Source of the DNA: Actinomycetes bacterium
GTDB taxonomy: Bacteria; Actinomycetota; Acidimicrobiia; Acidimicrobiales; Bog-793
NCBI GenBank assembly: GCA_021796535.1
Contig: JAKABW010000015.1
Location: forward strand, 1 to 45,520
DNA length: 45,520 nt
Direction: 5' to 3'
Under the pieces are notes generated by a model that saw only the letters and a program-made list of their open reading frames with translations, did no database searches and was not told the origin of the DNA. Positions within the stretch are counted from its first letter, which is position 1, and the number at the start of each line of letters is the position of its first letter. Shown piece by piece: positions 25,231 to 33,155 of this stretch. Both the position numbers and the translations under genes were made by a program.

Positions 25231-25647
25231 ATGAATCCTATAGAACTCGAAGCGACATTGCCCATACCGCAAGCGCTTGACATACTGACCGTGCACCTCA
25301 AAAAGGAGGGATTTGGAATACTTACCACCATCAACCTATCCGCCACTCTTCAAGAGAAATTGGGAGTAGAAATAGCTGACACGCTTATACTGGGAGCCTG
25401 TAATCCGAATTTTGCCTACGAAGCGCTTGGTATCGACGAAAATGTCAGCCTGGTATTACCGTGTAATATTGTTTTAAAAACGGTTGGAGATAAAACCAAA
25501 ATCTCCATAGGAAATCCTTTCGATCTTATCAATCAACCGGGCTTGCGCGACGTGGCATCAAAAGCATATGACAGTCTAAAACGTGTTGTCGAGGCCATAC
25601 AAAACGAATTGACCGCGACGAAAGCAAATGGGCATAAGCCTTTGTAA
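25231..25647 (+). CDS. DUF302 domain protein
   Basis: A 138-residue soluble protein of the DUF302 family. The pattern is the opening helix ALDILTVHLKKEGFGILTTINLSATLQEKLG near 16-46 (cited in part), followed by LGACNPNFAYEALGIDENVSLVLPCNIVL near 62-90, where the single Cys of GACNP and that of LPCN are the usual family residues. The biochemical role is unknown; members often stand near thiol and sulfur genes. GGGAGG precedes the ATG. It lies 56 bases after thioredoxin, with a small TTTTGC...GCAAAA hairpin in the gap. Confidence 0.85.
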   Translation: MNPIELEATLPIPQALDILTVHLKKEGFGILTTINLSATLQEKLGVEIADTLILGACNPNFAYEALGIDENVSLVLPCNIVLKTVGDKTKISIGNPFDLINQPGLRDVASKAYDSLKRVVEAIQNELTATKANGHKPL

Positions 25648-25934
25648 GACGGCCTCCGTGCTCCCTTGATTTAATTGTCTCAGAGCTCAAAATAAAACAC
25701 GCACGGGACTTTTTAAAAAACCGGTTTCTTCGTCAAAGTCCATATCAAAAAATACGCTTTATCTATCCTCACAGAAACGCTCAACCAAACACATTCTCTT
25801 GTGATTCCATACATACCGCTTGTAATATCTTAAATAACGGCATGCAATTACTTATTCCCGGCAACGGCCCTGAGTTGAGAATTTCAAGTCAAAATAATAA
25901 AAATGACTTTCGCATGAAAGGATGTCGGCTTTTT
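25648..25934. other. A/T-rich intergenic stretch before the sulfur-redox operator
   Basis: Nearly 290 bases without a supportable gene. A CTTTC-GCAT-GAAAG hairpin is at 25905-25918, next to the promoter of the Cys-rich protein. Nothing else was recognised. Confidence 0.6.
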
Positions 25935-25953
25935 TATGCTACCCTATAGGGTA
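25935..25953 (+). promoter_or_regulatory. -10 element and perfect TACCCTATAGGGTA operator
   Basis: TATGCT (25935-25940) overlaps TACCCTATAGGGTA (25940-25953), a perfect 14-base palindrome whose last base is the A of the next ATG. A repressor bound there would block both transcription start and the leaderless-type start codon. The C-run/TATA/G-run layout resembles sites of the CsoR/CstR family (copper- or persulfide-sensing). That family link is inferred from the site and from the rhodanese and CoA-disulfide reductase downstream; no such regulator gene is in the window. Confidence 0.6.
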
Positions 25954-26114
25954 TGTGTACAAAAGTTATGTGTAAAAAATGCAACCGCCCTACTTGGCGT
26001 GGCTGCGGAGCCCATGTCGAACAAGTTTTGGGGGATGTTCCCAAAGATAAAAGATGCCAATGCAATGCCGACGCCAAACCGGAAAAACAGCATAAGTCAT
26101 GGTGGTCTCGCTAA
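25953..26114 (+). CDS. Small Cys-rich protein (MCxxVxCxxC-TWxGCGxHVxxVL type)
   Basis: A 53-residue protein with CKKC (Cys7, Cys10), TWRGCGAHVEQVLGDVP (Cys18, His21) and RCQC (Cys35, Cys37), then a polar tail ending WWSR. I recognise the pattern as that of short conserved proteins, common in actinobacteria, that probably bind zinc; no function is established. The start lies immediately on the palindrome at 25940-25953, so it is the first gene under that control. The gap to the CoA-disulfide-reductase gene is 147 bases without a clear terminator, so co-transcription is possible. Confidence 0.85.
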   Translation: MCTKVMCKKCNRPTWRGCGAHVEQVLGDVPKDKRCQCNADAKPEKQHKSWWSR

Positions 26115-26261
26115 GATACAAGCCGAGAACCGTCCTGACAAAAACTCAGGCCACCGGAAATACCTCTACATAAAAGATCAGTTTCCCGCTAGGATCTCAA
26201 ACAAAATGTTATTTTGCATAAGAGCAAGTTGTCGGCACACATACCACAATCAAGGATTATT

Positions 26262-27932
26262 ATGACAGATACGACACAAATCAGTGCTTCCCCCAAACAA
26301 ATTGTGATTATAGGAGGAGTTGCCGGAGGCATGTCGGCGGCAACAAGACTCAGGCGACTGGACGCTTCGGCGCGAATTACCGTCCTGGAACGCTCCTCTT
26401 ATGTCTCGTATGCCAATTGCGGTCTTCCGTATTACGTGGGAGGACTGATTGACAGCGAAGACGAAGTGACACTGCAGACACCGGAATCGCTGTATAGAAG
26501 ATTTCGCCTGGATGTCAAAATAAACCATGAAGCCACCGATGTGGACACTCGGGAAAAGCTCGTCCTATACAAAGATCTCACAACCGGCGAAACCGGCGAA
26601 CTGTCGTACGACAAGCTCATCATCAGCACTGGGGCAAAACCCGTCAAACCGGCGATACCGGGTTATCACCGCGTTCATACATTGCGAACCGTGGAAGACG
26701 CAACAAATTTATTGAAGTCTCTGGGCGATATACCCAAAACGGCTGTTGTCATAGGTGCCGGTTTTATAGGCCTGGAAATTACCGAGAACCTTGTCGGCCA
26801 AGGCTTGGAGGTATATATTGTCGAGGCCACAAACCAGGTACTGCCGCCGTTGGACAACGAAATGGCCGTCCTTGTTCAAGATGAGCTGGAAAAAAATGGC
26901 GTCAACGTCATAACAAACCGCTTTGTAAAAGAGGTTACGGAAACCGGCGTTATTTTGTCGGATGCCACCGAGATAAAAGCGGACTTGATCGTGGGAGCCA
27001 TAGGAGTTCAACCAGACAATGAATTGGCCAAAAGAATTGGCCTGACGCTTGGTCCGACAGGCGGTATAGCGGTTGACAAGTGTAATCTGACCAGCAACAA
27101 AGATATCTATGCCGTGGGCGACGTCATAGAAAAAACCGACGCCGTAACCGCGGAACCTTCTTTTATTGCTCTCGCCAACGTCGCCAACAGACACGGGCGC
27201 AGAGTAGCGGACCATATCTGCGGATTGCCGCTGCGCTACTCCCCTTCTCTGGGAACCGCAATAGTCAAGATATTTTCTCTGACAGCCGCCAGCGTTGGTC
27301 TGAACGAGAAAAAACTCACAGCAAATCAAATTCCCTACAAAACAATTCACATCCATCCCTATAATCACGCCACCTATTATCCCGGTGCCACCGTACTGAC
27401 AATGAAATTGCTCTTCTCTCCCACCACAAAAAATATTCTTGGTGCTCAAATTATCGGCGAACAGGGTGTCGACAAACGTATCGATGTGATAGCTACAGCC
27501 ATGAACGGAGATTTAACGGCAGACAAATTGGCTGATTTAGAACTGGCTTATGCTCCGCCTTTTTCGTCGGCAAAAGATCCCGTCAATATGTTGGGCTACA
27601 TCGCCGAAAACATACTGAGCGGCGAATGCAATGTACTCAATGCCAAAGAACTGGAGTCCTCAATCAAAGAGGGTTGGATCTTGCTCGACGTCAGAACGAG
27701 ATCGGAATTCAAACGCGGCGCCATAAAATCGGCCTTCAATATTCCGATAGACGAACTCAGGGAGAGACTGGCGGAACTGCCGAATGGAAAAAATATAGTG
27801 CTTTATTGCGAAGTGGGCCTGAGGGGTCATACCGCCGCCACCCTGTTGCAAGAACTTGGATATACCGTCCGTAACCTAGACGGCGGGTACCGTACTTATG
27901 TTGCCCAACAGAGAGCGGCAAATGCTTTTTGA
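26262..27932 (+). CDS. CoA-disulfide reductase-like FAD/NAD(P)H oxidoreductase with C-terminal rhodanese domain
   Basis: A 556-residue flavoprotein. Residues about 12-445 are the pyridine-nucleotide-disulfide oxidoreductase fold: FAD site IIGGVAGGMSAATRLRR (16-32), the single redox Cys in SYVSYANCGLPYYVGG (Cys53), as in CoA-disulfide reductase, NAD site VVIGAGFIGLEITENL near 160, and the second FAD strand IYAVGDVIE near 280. Residues about 460-550 are rhodanese, with the catalytic loop YCEVGLRGH (Cys516). Such CDR-RHD proteins reduce CoA disulfide, persulfide or polysulfide with NAD(P)H. The context (thioredoxin, DUF302, Cys-rich protein, CstR-like palindrome) fits sulfane-sulfur turnover. 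The start is ATG 26262, after a short A/T-rich leader. Confidence 0.92.
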   Translation: MTDTTQISASPKQIVIIGGVAGGMSAATRLRRLDASARITVLERSSYVSYANCGLPYYVGGLIDSEDEVTLQTPESLYRRFRLDVKINHEATDVDTREKLVLYKDLTTGETGELSYDKLIISTGAKPVKPAIPGYHRVHTLRTVEDATNLLKSLGDIPKTAVVIGAGFIGLEITENLVGQGLEVYIVEATNQVLPPLDNEMAVLVQDELEKNGVNVITNRFVKEVTETGVILSDATEIKADLIVGAIGVQPDNELAKRIGLTLGPTGGIAVDKCNLTSNKDIYAVGDVIEKTDAVTAEPSFIALANVANRHGRRVADHICGLPLRYSPSLGTAIVKIFSLTAASVGLNEKKLTANQIPYKTIHIHPYNHATYYPGATVLTMKLLFSPTTKNILGAQIIGEQGVDKRIDVIATAMNGDLTADKLADLELAYAPPFSSAKDPVNMLGYIAENILSGECNVLNAKELESSIKEGWILLDVRTRSEFKRGAIKSAFNIPIDELRERLAELPNGKNIVLYCEVGLRGHTAATLLQELGYTVRNLDGGYRTYVAQQRAANAF

Positions 27933-28720
27933 GAATCAGCATACAAAGTCTAAATACCGGGTTTGAGACCTGACGTTACAAAATGATAAAGAGACCATGG
28001 TTTCAAATCTGCTCGTTGGCGATATTTGGATATTTCTTATGGCCCGACACCGACCATTTACTTATAGACCTGCCCGGACGAAACTGCGATCCTTTGTCTT
28101 GCTTGCCGGTTTTGTCTTCCCTTAAGCTTTTCCCGTTTCTTCGTCGTGGCATAATCTGACTCAGCATTTTTAAGAGTGACGGCAGATCTCGGCTACACTG
28201 TCGCAAAATTTGCGTCCCGGCGCTTCCGCTACTTTGCTTGTCGTGTTGACAAACCCGATTCTCCTAACAGCCGGTTGAAGAAATGACCAAGCGTTCGTCT
28301 GTGGTTTTGGCTTTTCTTTGAGGAGGCCTTTTTGCTCAAGTTTACATATCCCTTTGACAGCAGCGTGACGCAATAACCCACCGGTTGTTTTTGAGTAAAA
28401 TTGACGTTTGCCGATCACAAAAGTCAAGACCGTCAATGGCATAAATTGTGTGCGAATAAGACCTAATGGCTTCAGCCATCACTGCGAACCGCATGCCGCT
28501 TGGCCACCATAAAAGCAGCCCGGGCTATTTTTAATATACTAAAACTCCTTGCTCGCCACGCGCCCCGGTACGACACAGCTTTAACTGCATCGGCGCGCTT
28601 AATCGACTTCGGTTGTTCCCGGTCATTCTCGTCATAAAGTGTAGACAAAGTTCTGTTTGCCCTAAGTAAAGTTCGGTATACCTGCCAGCGGGTGAATCTC
28701 TCATACTTTACAATAAATAC
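27933..28720. other. Gene-poor stretch, no supportable gene
   Basis: Nearly 790 bases between the flavoenzyme and a VOC pseudogene. Short minus-strand frames at 28170-28442 and 28472-28732 give no known domain. Their boundaries and frame breaks would also fit a decayed gene. No insertion-sequence ends, tRNA or long repeats were seen. Together with the pseudogene on its right, it looks like a decaying segment. Confidence 0.5.
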
Positions 28721-29174
28721 ATGCACCCACATATCAATTTCATCAACCTGGCCGTAGAAGATTTAGACCGCTCGCTCACCTTCTACCGAGATGGACTGGG
28801 TCTGCCCACTCAAGGTATCATCGCAGTGAGTTCCTTGACGAAAAGACGGGGGCTACCGGTGACATTGTTTTTTTGAACTCCAAGGCGGACTGATACTCGG
28901 CCTGTACAGACGGAGCAACCTGGCCAAAGATGCCGCCATCGCTCTCAATCCGCCGAGCTCTGCCGAGTTCAGCCTAGGCTACGCGGTAGACACAAAAGAG
29001 GAAGTAGGCGCGCGCTTGAGAGAGCCAAGGCAGCCCGGTGCCACAGTCACCGATTCAATACATCAACGCCCGTGGGGCGTGTACTCCGGTTACTTCAAAG
29101 ACCCTGACGGCCATCTGTGGGAAGTAACTTGGAATCCGGAAGTTGGCACAGACAATCGGCCCACTGCCGACTGA
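28721..29174 (+). pseudogene. VOC (glyoxalase/bleomycin-resistance fold) gene broken by two frameshifts
   Basis: Reads as one VOC protein if the frame changes twice. The opening MHPHINFINLAVEDLDRSL runs from 28721 through TFYRDGLGLPTQGI. The frame then shifts near 28815-28828 to EFLDEKTGATGDIVF, and again in a run of seven T at 28868-28874 to ELQGGLILGLYRRSNLAK and so on. The end WGVYSGYFKDPDGHLWEVTW, with the metal-type Glu, is intact, stopping at 29174. One more T in the run would restore the second join. A TACAAT -10 box lies 6 bases before ATG. Sequencing error in the T-run could explain one shift, not easily both. Confidence 0.85.
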
Positions 29175-29407
29175 AAACACTGCTTCGGTCTTCTCCCGCC
29201 GGTACCGTCGTTTCGGATAGCAGCATCCACAGTTGGCGAACACGAAATTCCCCCGAGCCGGACACAGACATACATCTAAAAACCGATTTTGAAGCGTACG
29301 GGGCTTTTCTCGAATTCACTCCCATGCAAAAAGTAAAGAGGTCGGAGCAATCCGCTCGTTTCGGGTCCCCTATGTGCCGGAGACATCGGCCGGGCAAGGA
29401 ATTTACC

Positions 29408-30304
29408 TTATATCTTTTCCAACCCCTTACCGTCGAAAAGCGGCTCGATGGACAGTCTCTCTATATCGGCATTCACTTGATTTTGGTCGAAGGAACCCGT
29501 AAACAGTTCCGCCGAGGCCAGCACCTTCGGCAATTGCCTCCAATCGCTTGGCCCTACCAAAAACATATCTGGCTGCGAAAGCACGAAATCCACGGCATGC
29601 CTGATGGCCGAATTGTCCGCCAACGGTTCATACCAAGAAATCCTCGTGTCATCGCCTTCTTTTCCGGGCATGGGATCAGGGTATCTTCTTCTGGCGATAG
29701 CTTTTATGGTTTGGATGGCCACACCTTCCGTGCGGCATTTTTCAAGCAACTTCTGAACGTCGCTGCAATAAGATTCGATAGACAACAAGACAGGATTATA
29801 CGGAAACAAAACGGAGTCAAAGTCGAAACGCTCCAGTGATTTAAGGTGCATTTTTGCTATACGCAAACCGTGCCCGGTAACCCCTATGTAGTCAATGAGC
29901 CCTTCCTCGCGCGCCTGTACCAAAGCCCGTACCGCACCGTTTTCTCCGTGAGCCGTTTCCCATTCATCCTCTTCCACCAAATCATGCAGCTGCAATAAAT
30001 CGATTTTGTCCACACCCAAACGGGTGAGCGACTCTTCCAGTCCGCGCCTGGCGCCGTCATAATCTCTCGCCAAAGTTTTTGACGCCAGAAAAAACTTGTC
30101 CCGACTTTTCTTTAACCAAGATGCCATAAGCAGCTCGGCGGATCCGTAACTGCGTGCGGTATCCAAGTGATTTATTCCGTAATGCATCAGCAGTGAATAA
30201 AGTTCGTCGGCTATATCCCGGTTGGCATCTCCAAGACCGGCTCCCCCAAAAATAACTCTTGTACTTCTGTGTCCCGTCCTGCCAAATAGCGCACTGTCGA
30301 TCAT
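29408..30304 (-). CDS. Aldo/keto reductase
   Basis: A 298-residue NAD(P)H-dependent TIM-barrel oxidoreductase. The catalytic tetrad is visible: Asp48 and Tyr53 in HLDTARSYGSAELL, Lys76 in FFLASKTLA, His107 in IDLLQLHDL. FVLSQPDMFLVGPSDWRQL near 240 matches the cofactor region. The substrate cannot be told. It lies 211 bases downstream of proB on the same strand, where proA is often found; a link to proline metabolism is only a guess. The ATG at 30304 gives the family start MIDSALFGRTGHRST. Confidence 0.9.
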   Translation of the reverse strand: MIDSALFGRTGHRSTRVIFGGAGLGDANRDIADELYSLLMHYGINHLDTARSYGSAELLMASWLKKSRDKFFLASKTLARDYDGARRGLEESLTRLGVDKIDLLQLHDLVEEDEWETAHGENGAVRALVQAREEGLIDYIGVTGHGLRIAKMHLKSLERFDFDSVLFPYNPVLLSIESYCSDVQKLLEKCRTEGVAIQTIKAIARRRYPDPMPGKEGDDTRISWYEPLADNSAIRHAVDFVLSQPDMFLVGPSDWRQLPKVLASAELFTGSFDQNQVNADIERLSIEPLFDGKGLEKI

Positions 30305-30515
30305 GTAAAAATTTTAGCTGATCCGCTGTAGGCAATCAACCCCAGACCGGCGTATTCGAACCCATCTCGGCTGTTTGAAAAAATATAAAAGCCTTGTCGT
30401 GAATCAAAAATATCCTTTGCGATCAATTTCTTTTATCTATTTTTCCTCTTTGACCCGATGGAAGAGCACCATGGAACGATTTGAGAGCAGAAGACACCGA
30501 CCGTTTCCTTCTATG

Positions 30516-31601
30516 TTATCTCAAGATAACCAAATCATCGCGATGGATCACAATGGAGGAGTGTCCGTTCGGTAAATCCGTTGAGTGCTTTTTCATCCAT
30601 TCTTCGGCATTTTTTGAGCCGTAACGACTAATGCCTTTGGCGAAGACTTTTCCGTCGCCTGAACATACCTCCACGGCATCTTCTGCCTCAAAATCACCAA
30701 CCGCATCAAAAACGCCTATGGTCAGCAGTGAGGCATCCTTATTGCATAATGCATCTTTTGCCCCATCGTCAACTAGCAGCCTGCCCCGTGATTTCATGGC
30801 AAATGCTATCCACAGCTGTCGCGCCGTCAACGTCTTTTTGTTGGGGAGTATTTTGGTTCCCACTTTTTTGCCGTCAATTGCGTCAGAAATAACGTTTTCT
30901 CTTTTTGATGCGGCTATCACCGTCAGAATTCCGGAAAAAGCCGCTATCCTGGCAGCCGACAATTTTGATGCCATGCCACCGCTGCCTACAGAGGTGACTG
31001 GCCCGGTCGCAGCTTTGTCAATATTTTTATCAGAAGCATGTATCTCGTCGATTAAATTGGCTTCAGCCACCAACCTGGGATCTGCGTCAAAAAGACCTTC
31101 GGTGTCGGTCAAAAGCAAAAGCATGTCTCCCCCGAGCAGATTGGCAACCAAAGCCGCCAATCTGTCATTGTCCCCGAAACGAAGCTCGTCGTCTGCTATT
31201 GCGTCATTTTCATTTATAATCGGTACTACAGACAATTCAAGCAATCTCTCAATTGTTTTCTTGGCATGCAAATACTGACTTCGAATTGCAAAGTCCAAAG
31301 GAGTCAGCAGCACCTGCCCGGCGTGCAGAGAACACTCGGCTAAATTGTCTGCATAGACGCTCATCAACTGATGTTGACCCACGGAAGAAAGAGCCTGAAG
31401 AGTCTCTATATCCGTAGGTCGCTCCTTCATCCCCAATACGGCAATTCCGGTCGTGACGGCACCCGATGTGACCACAACTACCTTATGCCCATTTTCATGG
31501 GCTCTTGCTACCTCCCGGGAGACTTTTTTAATTGCCTGCTTGTCCACACTTCCCATTTTTGTCGTAACAGAGGAAGTACCGACTTTTACTATCAATAACA
31601 C
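30516..31601 (-). CDS. proB: Glutamate 5-kinase
   Basis: First enzyme of proline synthesis: ATP-dependent phosphorylation of glutamate. The 361-residue protein has the amino-acid-kinase domain (IVKVGTSSVTTK near 3-14, VVVTSGAVTTGIAVLG near 42-57, INENDAIADDELRFGDND near 134-151, VGSGGMASKLSAARIA near 206-221) and a C-terminal PUA domain (about 265-350, with KSRGRLLVDDGA). The start is GTG 31601. It lies 140 bases after obg on the same strand, a common gene pair; proA is not in the window. It ends normally. Confidence 0.94.
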   Translation of the reverse strand: MLLIVKVGTSSVTTKMGSVDKQAIKKVSREVARAHENGHKVVVVTSGAVTTGIAVLGMKERPTDIETLQALSSVGQHQLMSVYADNLAECSLHAGQVLLTPLDFAIRSQYLHAKKTIERLLELSVVPIINENDAIADDELRFGDNDRLAALVANLLGGDMLLLLTDTEGLFDADPRLVAEANLIDEIHASDKNIDKAATGPVTSVGSGGMASKLSAARIAAFSGILTVIAASKRENVISDAIDGKKVGTKILPNKKTLTARQLWIAFAMKSRGRLLVDDGAKDALCNKDASLLTIGVFDAVGDFEAEDAVEVCSGDGKVFAKGISRYGSKNAEEWMKKHSTDLPNGHSSIVIHRDDLVILR

Positions 31602-31741
31602 TTCTATCCCGCGCCTTAGTCAAAATCTCTTAAATAAAGCCAGCTCTCGCATCTTTATGTCAGCAGACGCCATTATACTTTGCCGCCAAAAACCTAATGC
31701 GGCCAACGTCAAAGTTAAACGACTTGCTTAATACTGTAACG

Positions 31742-33004
31742 CTACAACTCGTACGTGAACTGAAAATCGCCTATAACTACCGTATCACCAGGTTGGCACT
31801 TCGCCCGCCTCAACATTTTATCCACGCCTATTCGCTTCAACCTTTGCTGAATATAAGCAAGGGCGTCCGGGTCATTTATATCGGATACGGCTACGGCTCT
31901 GACGGCCTCTCTCCCGTATACGACAAACGAAGACCCTTCCTTCACTATTTTGATTCCGTCCCCCAGGGGCTTATGCAATACAGGCACCGACGGATTTAGT
32001 GTCCGCTGTGTCGATTTTTCCTCAAACACCATTTCCCCCAACCTCTTTATCAACACATCCAGGTTTTTCCCGATAAAAGAAGATACCTCGATATCCAGAT
32101 CTATGTCTATGCTTTCATCCTGGTAAGCGTCAAACTTTGACCCCACCACGAGTCTGGGTCGTTCCAACAATTGCGCATTATAGTGTGCCAATTCCTTAAG
32201 TAAAATGTCGTATTGCTGCGCTGGAGTATGATCGCTTGCCGTCACGTCGAGTAAAATAAGGAGAATTCTCGCTCTTTCCACATGACGCAAGAACCTGTAT
32301 CCCAAGCCTTTGCCGTCACTTGCTCCCTCAATCAGCCCCGGTATATCCGCAACCACTATTTCTTCAAGGTCTTTATTTCCTTGGCTGAATTTACCGAGTC
32401 GCACCACACCCAAATTCGGTTCCAAAGTTGTGAACGGATAATTGGCTATTTTGGGCTTAGCGGCGGATATTTTAGAAATTAATGTTGATTTGCCTGAATT
32501 GGGAAACCCTATTATCCCGACGTCTGCAAGAAGTTTTAACTCTAAATTCAGCCAACGCTCTTCTCCTTCTTCCCCTTGCTCGCTGAATGCGGGAGCCCTC
32601 AATTTATTGGAGAGGAAACTGGCATTTCCCCTTCCCCCGCGCCCTCCGGCGGCACATAGAAACCTGTCGCCCTGGTTTGACAAATCGGCCAAGACTTTCC
32701 CGCTTAAATCTTTTATCACGGTACCTATGGGCACCGACACCGAGGCATCTTCTCCGGTCTTACCATGCCGTTTTGCGCCCTTCCCGTGGCCCCCGTCTTC
32801 GGCACGCCTGTGCGGATGGTCTTTGAATTTGAGCAAGGATACTTCATTATACGAAGCCTCCAAATAGACACTTCCGCCTCGTCCCCCGTCTCCGCCGTCC
32901 GGCCCCCCTTTGGCTACATGGGCTTCGCGGCGAAAGGAAACGGATCCGGCTCCGCCGTCACCCCCTTTGGCATGAATTTGAGCTTCATCAATAAAATTGG
33001 ACAT
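31742..33004 (-). CDS. obg: GTPase Obg, ribosome assembly and stress
   Basis: A 420-residue large-subunit assembly GTPase. The N-terminal glycine-rich Obg fold (IHAKGGDGGAGSVSFRREAHVAKGGPDGGDGGRGG near 11-45, cited in part) is followed by the G domain with GFPNSGKST (G1, near 166-174), the TTLEPN switch I, DIPGLIEGA (G3) and VGSKFDA (G4). The last about 70 residues are the OCT domain found in actinobacterial and Bacillus forms. Unlike the usual arrangement, rplU and rpmA are not upstream; a secreted peptidase is. The ATG at 33004 has AGGA before it. Confidence 0.96.
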   Translation of the reverse strand: MSNFIDEAQIHAKGGDGGAGSVSFRREAHVAKGGPDGGDGGRGGSVYLEASYNEVSLLKFKDHPHRRAEDGGHGKGAKRHGKTGEDASVSVPIGTVIKDLSGKVLADLSNQGDRFLCAAGGRGGRGNASFLSNKLRAPAFSEQGEEGEERWLNLELKLLADVGIIGFPNSGKSTLISKISAAKPKIANYPFTTLEPNLGVVRLGKFSQGNKDLEEIVVADIPGLIEGASDGKGLGYRFLRHVERARILLILLDVTASDHTPAQQYDILLKELAHYNAQLLERPRLVVGSKFDAYQDESIDIDLDIEVSSFIGKNLDVLIKRLGEMVFEEKSTQRTLNPSVPVLHKPLGDGIKIVKEGSSFVVYGREAVRAVAVSDINDPDALAYIQQRLKRIGVDKMLRRAKCQPGDTVVIGDFQFTYEL

Positions 33005-33056
33005 TCATATGATCCTAGTCGTGATCGCCGAAGCATAACGGGACGAAGCATGCTCA

Positions 33057-33086
33057 AGTATAGATTGCCCATGCTCTTCCGGTAAA
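33057..33086 (-). promoter_or_regulatory. Candidate promoter of obg
   Basis: Minus-strand TTTACC (33086-33081), 18 bases, TATACT (33062-33057). It lies about 53 bases before the ATG, giving a short leader. It suggests that obg is transcribed apart from the peptidase gene. Confidence 0.4.
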
Positions 33087-33155
33087 GGCGTTTGACAAAG
33101 TATCAGATTGGCCAAAACTTTGCCCGGTGTTATTCTTATGACATATTTTGGAATA

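Noticed and set aside
28170-28732. Minus-strand frames considered as transposase or regulator remnants
   Set aside because: No catalytic motif, terminal inverted repeats or target duplication could be seen; kept only as an unexplained stretch.
30340-30375. GGTTCGAAT-like T-loop on the minus strand suggesting a tRNA
   Set aside because: The flanking bases do not form T or acceptor stems and no anticodon arm is found.
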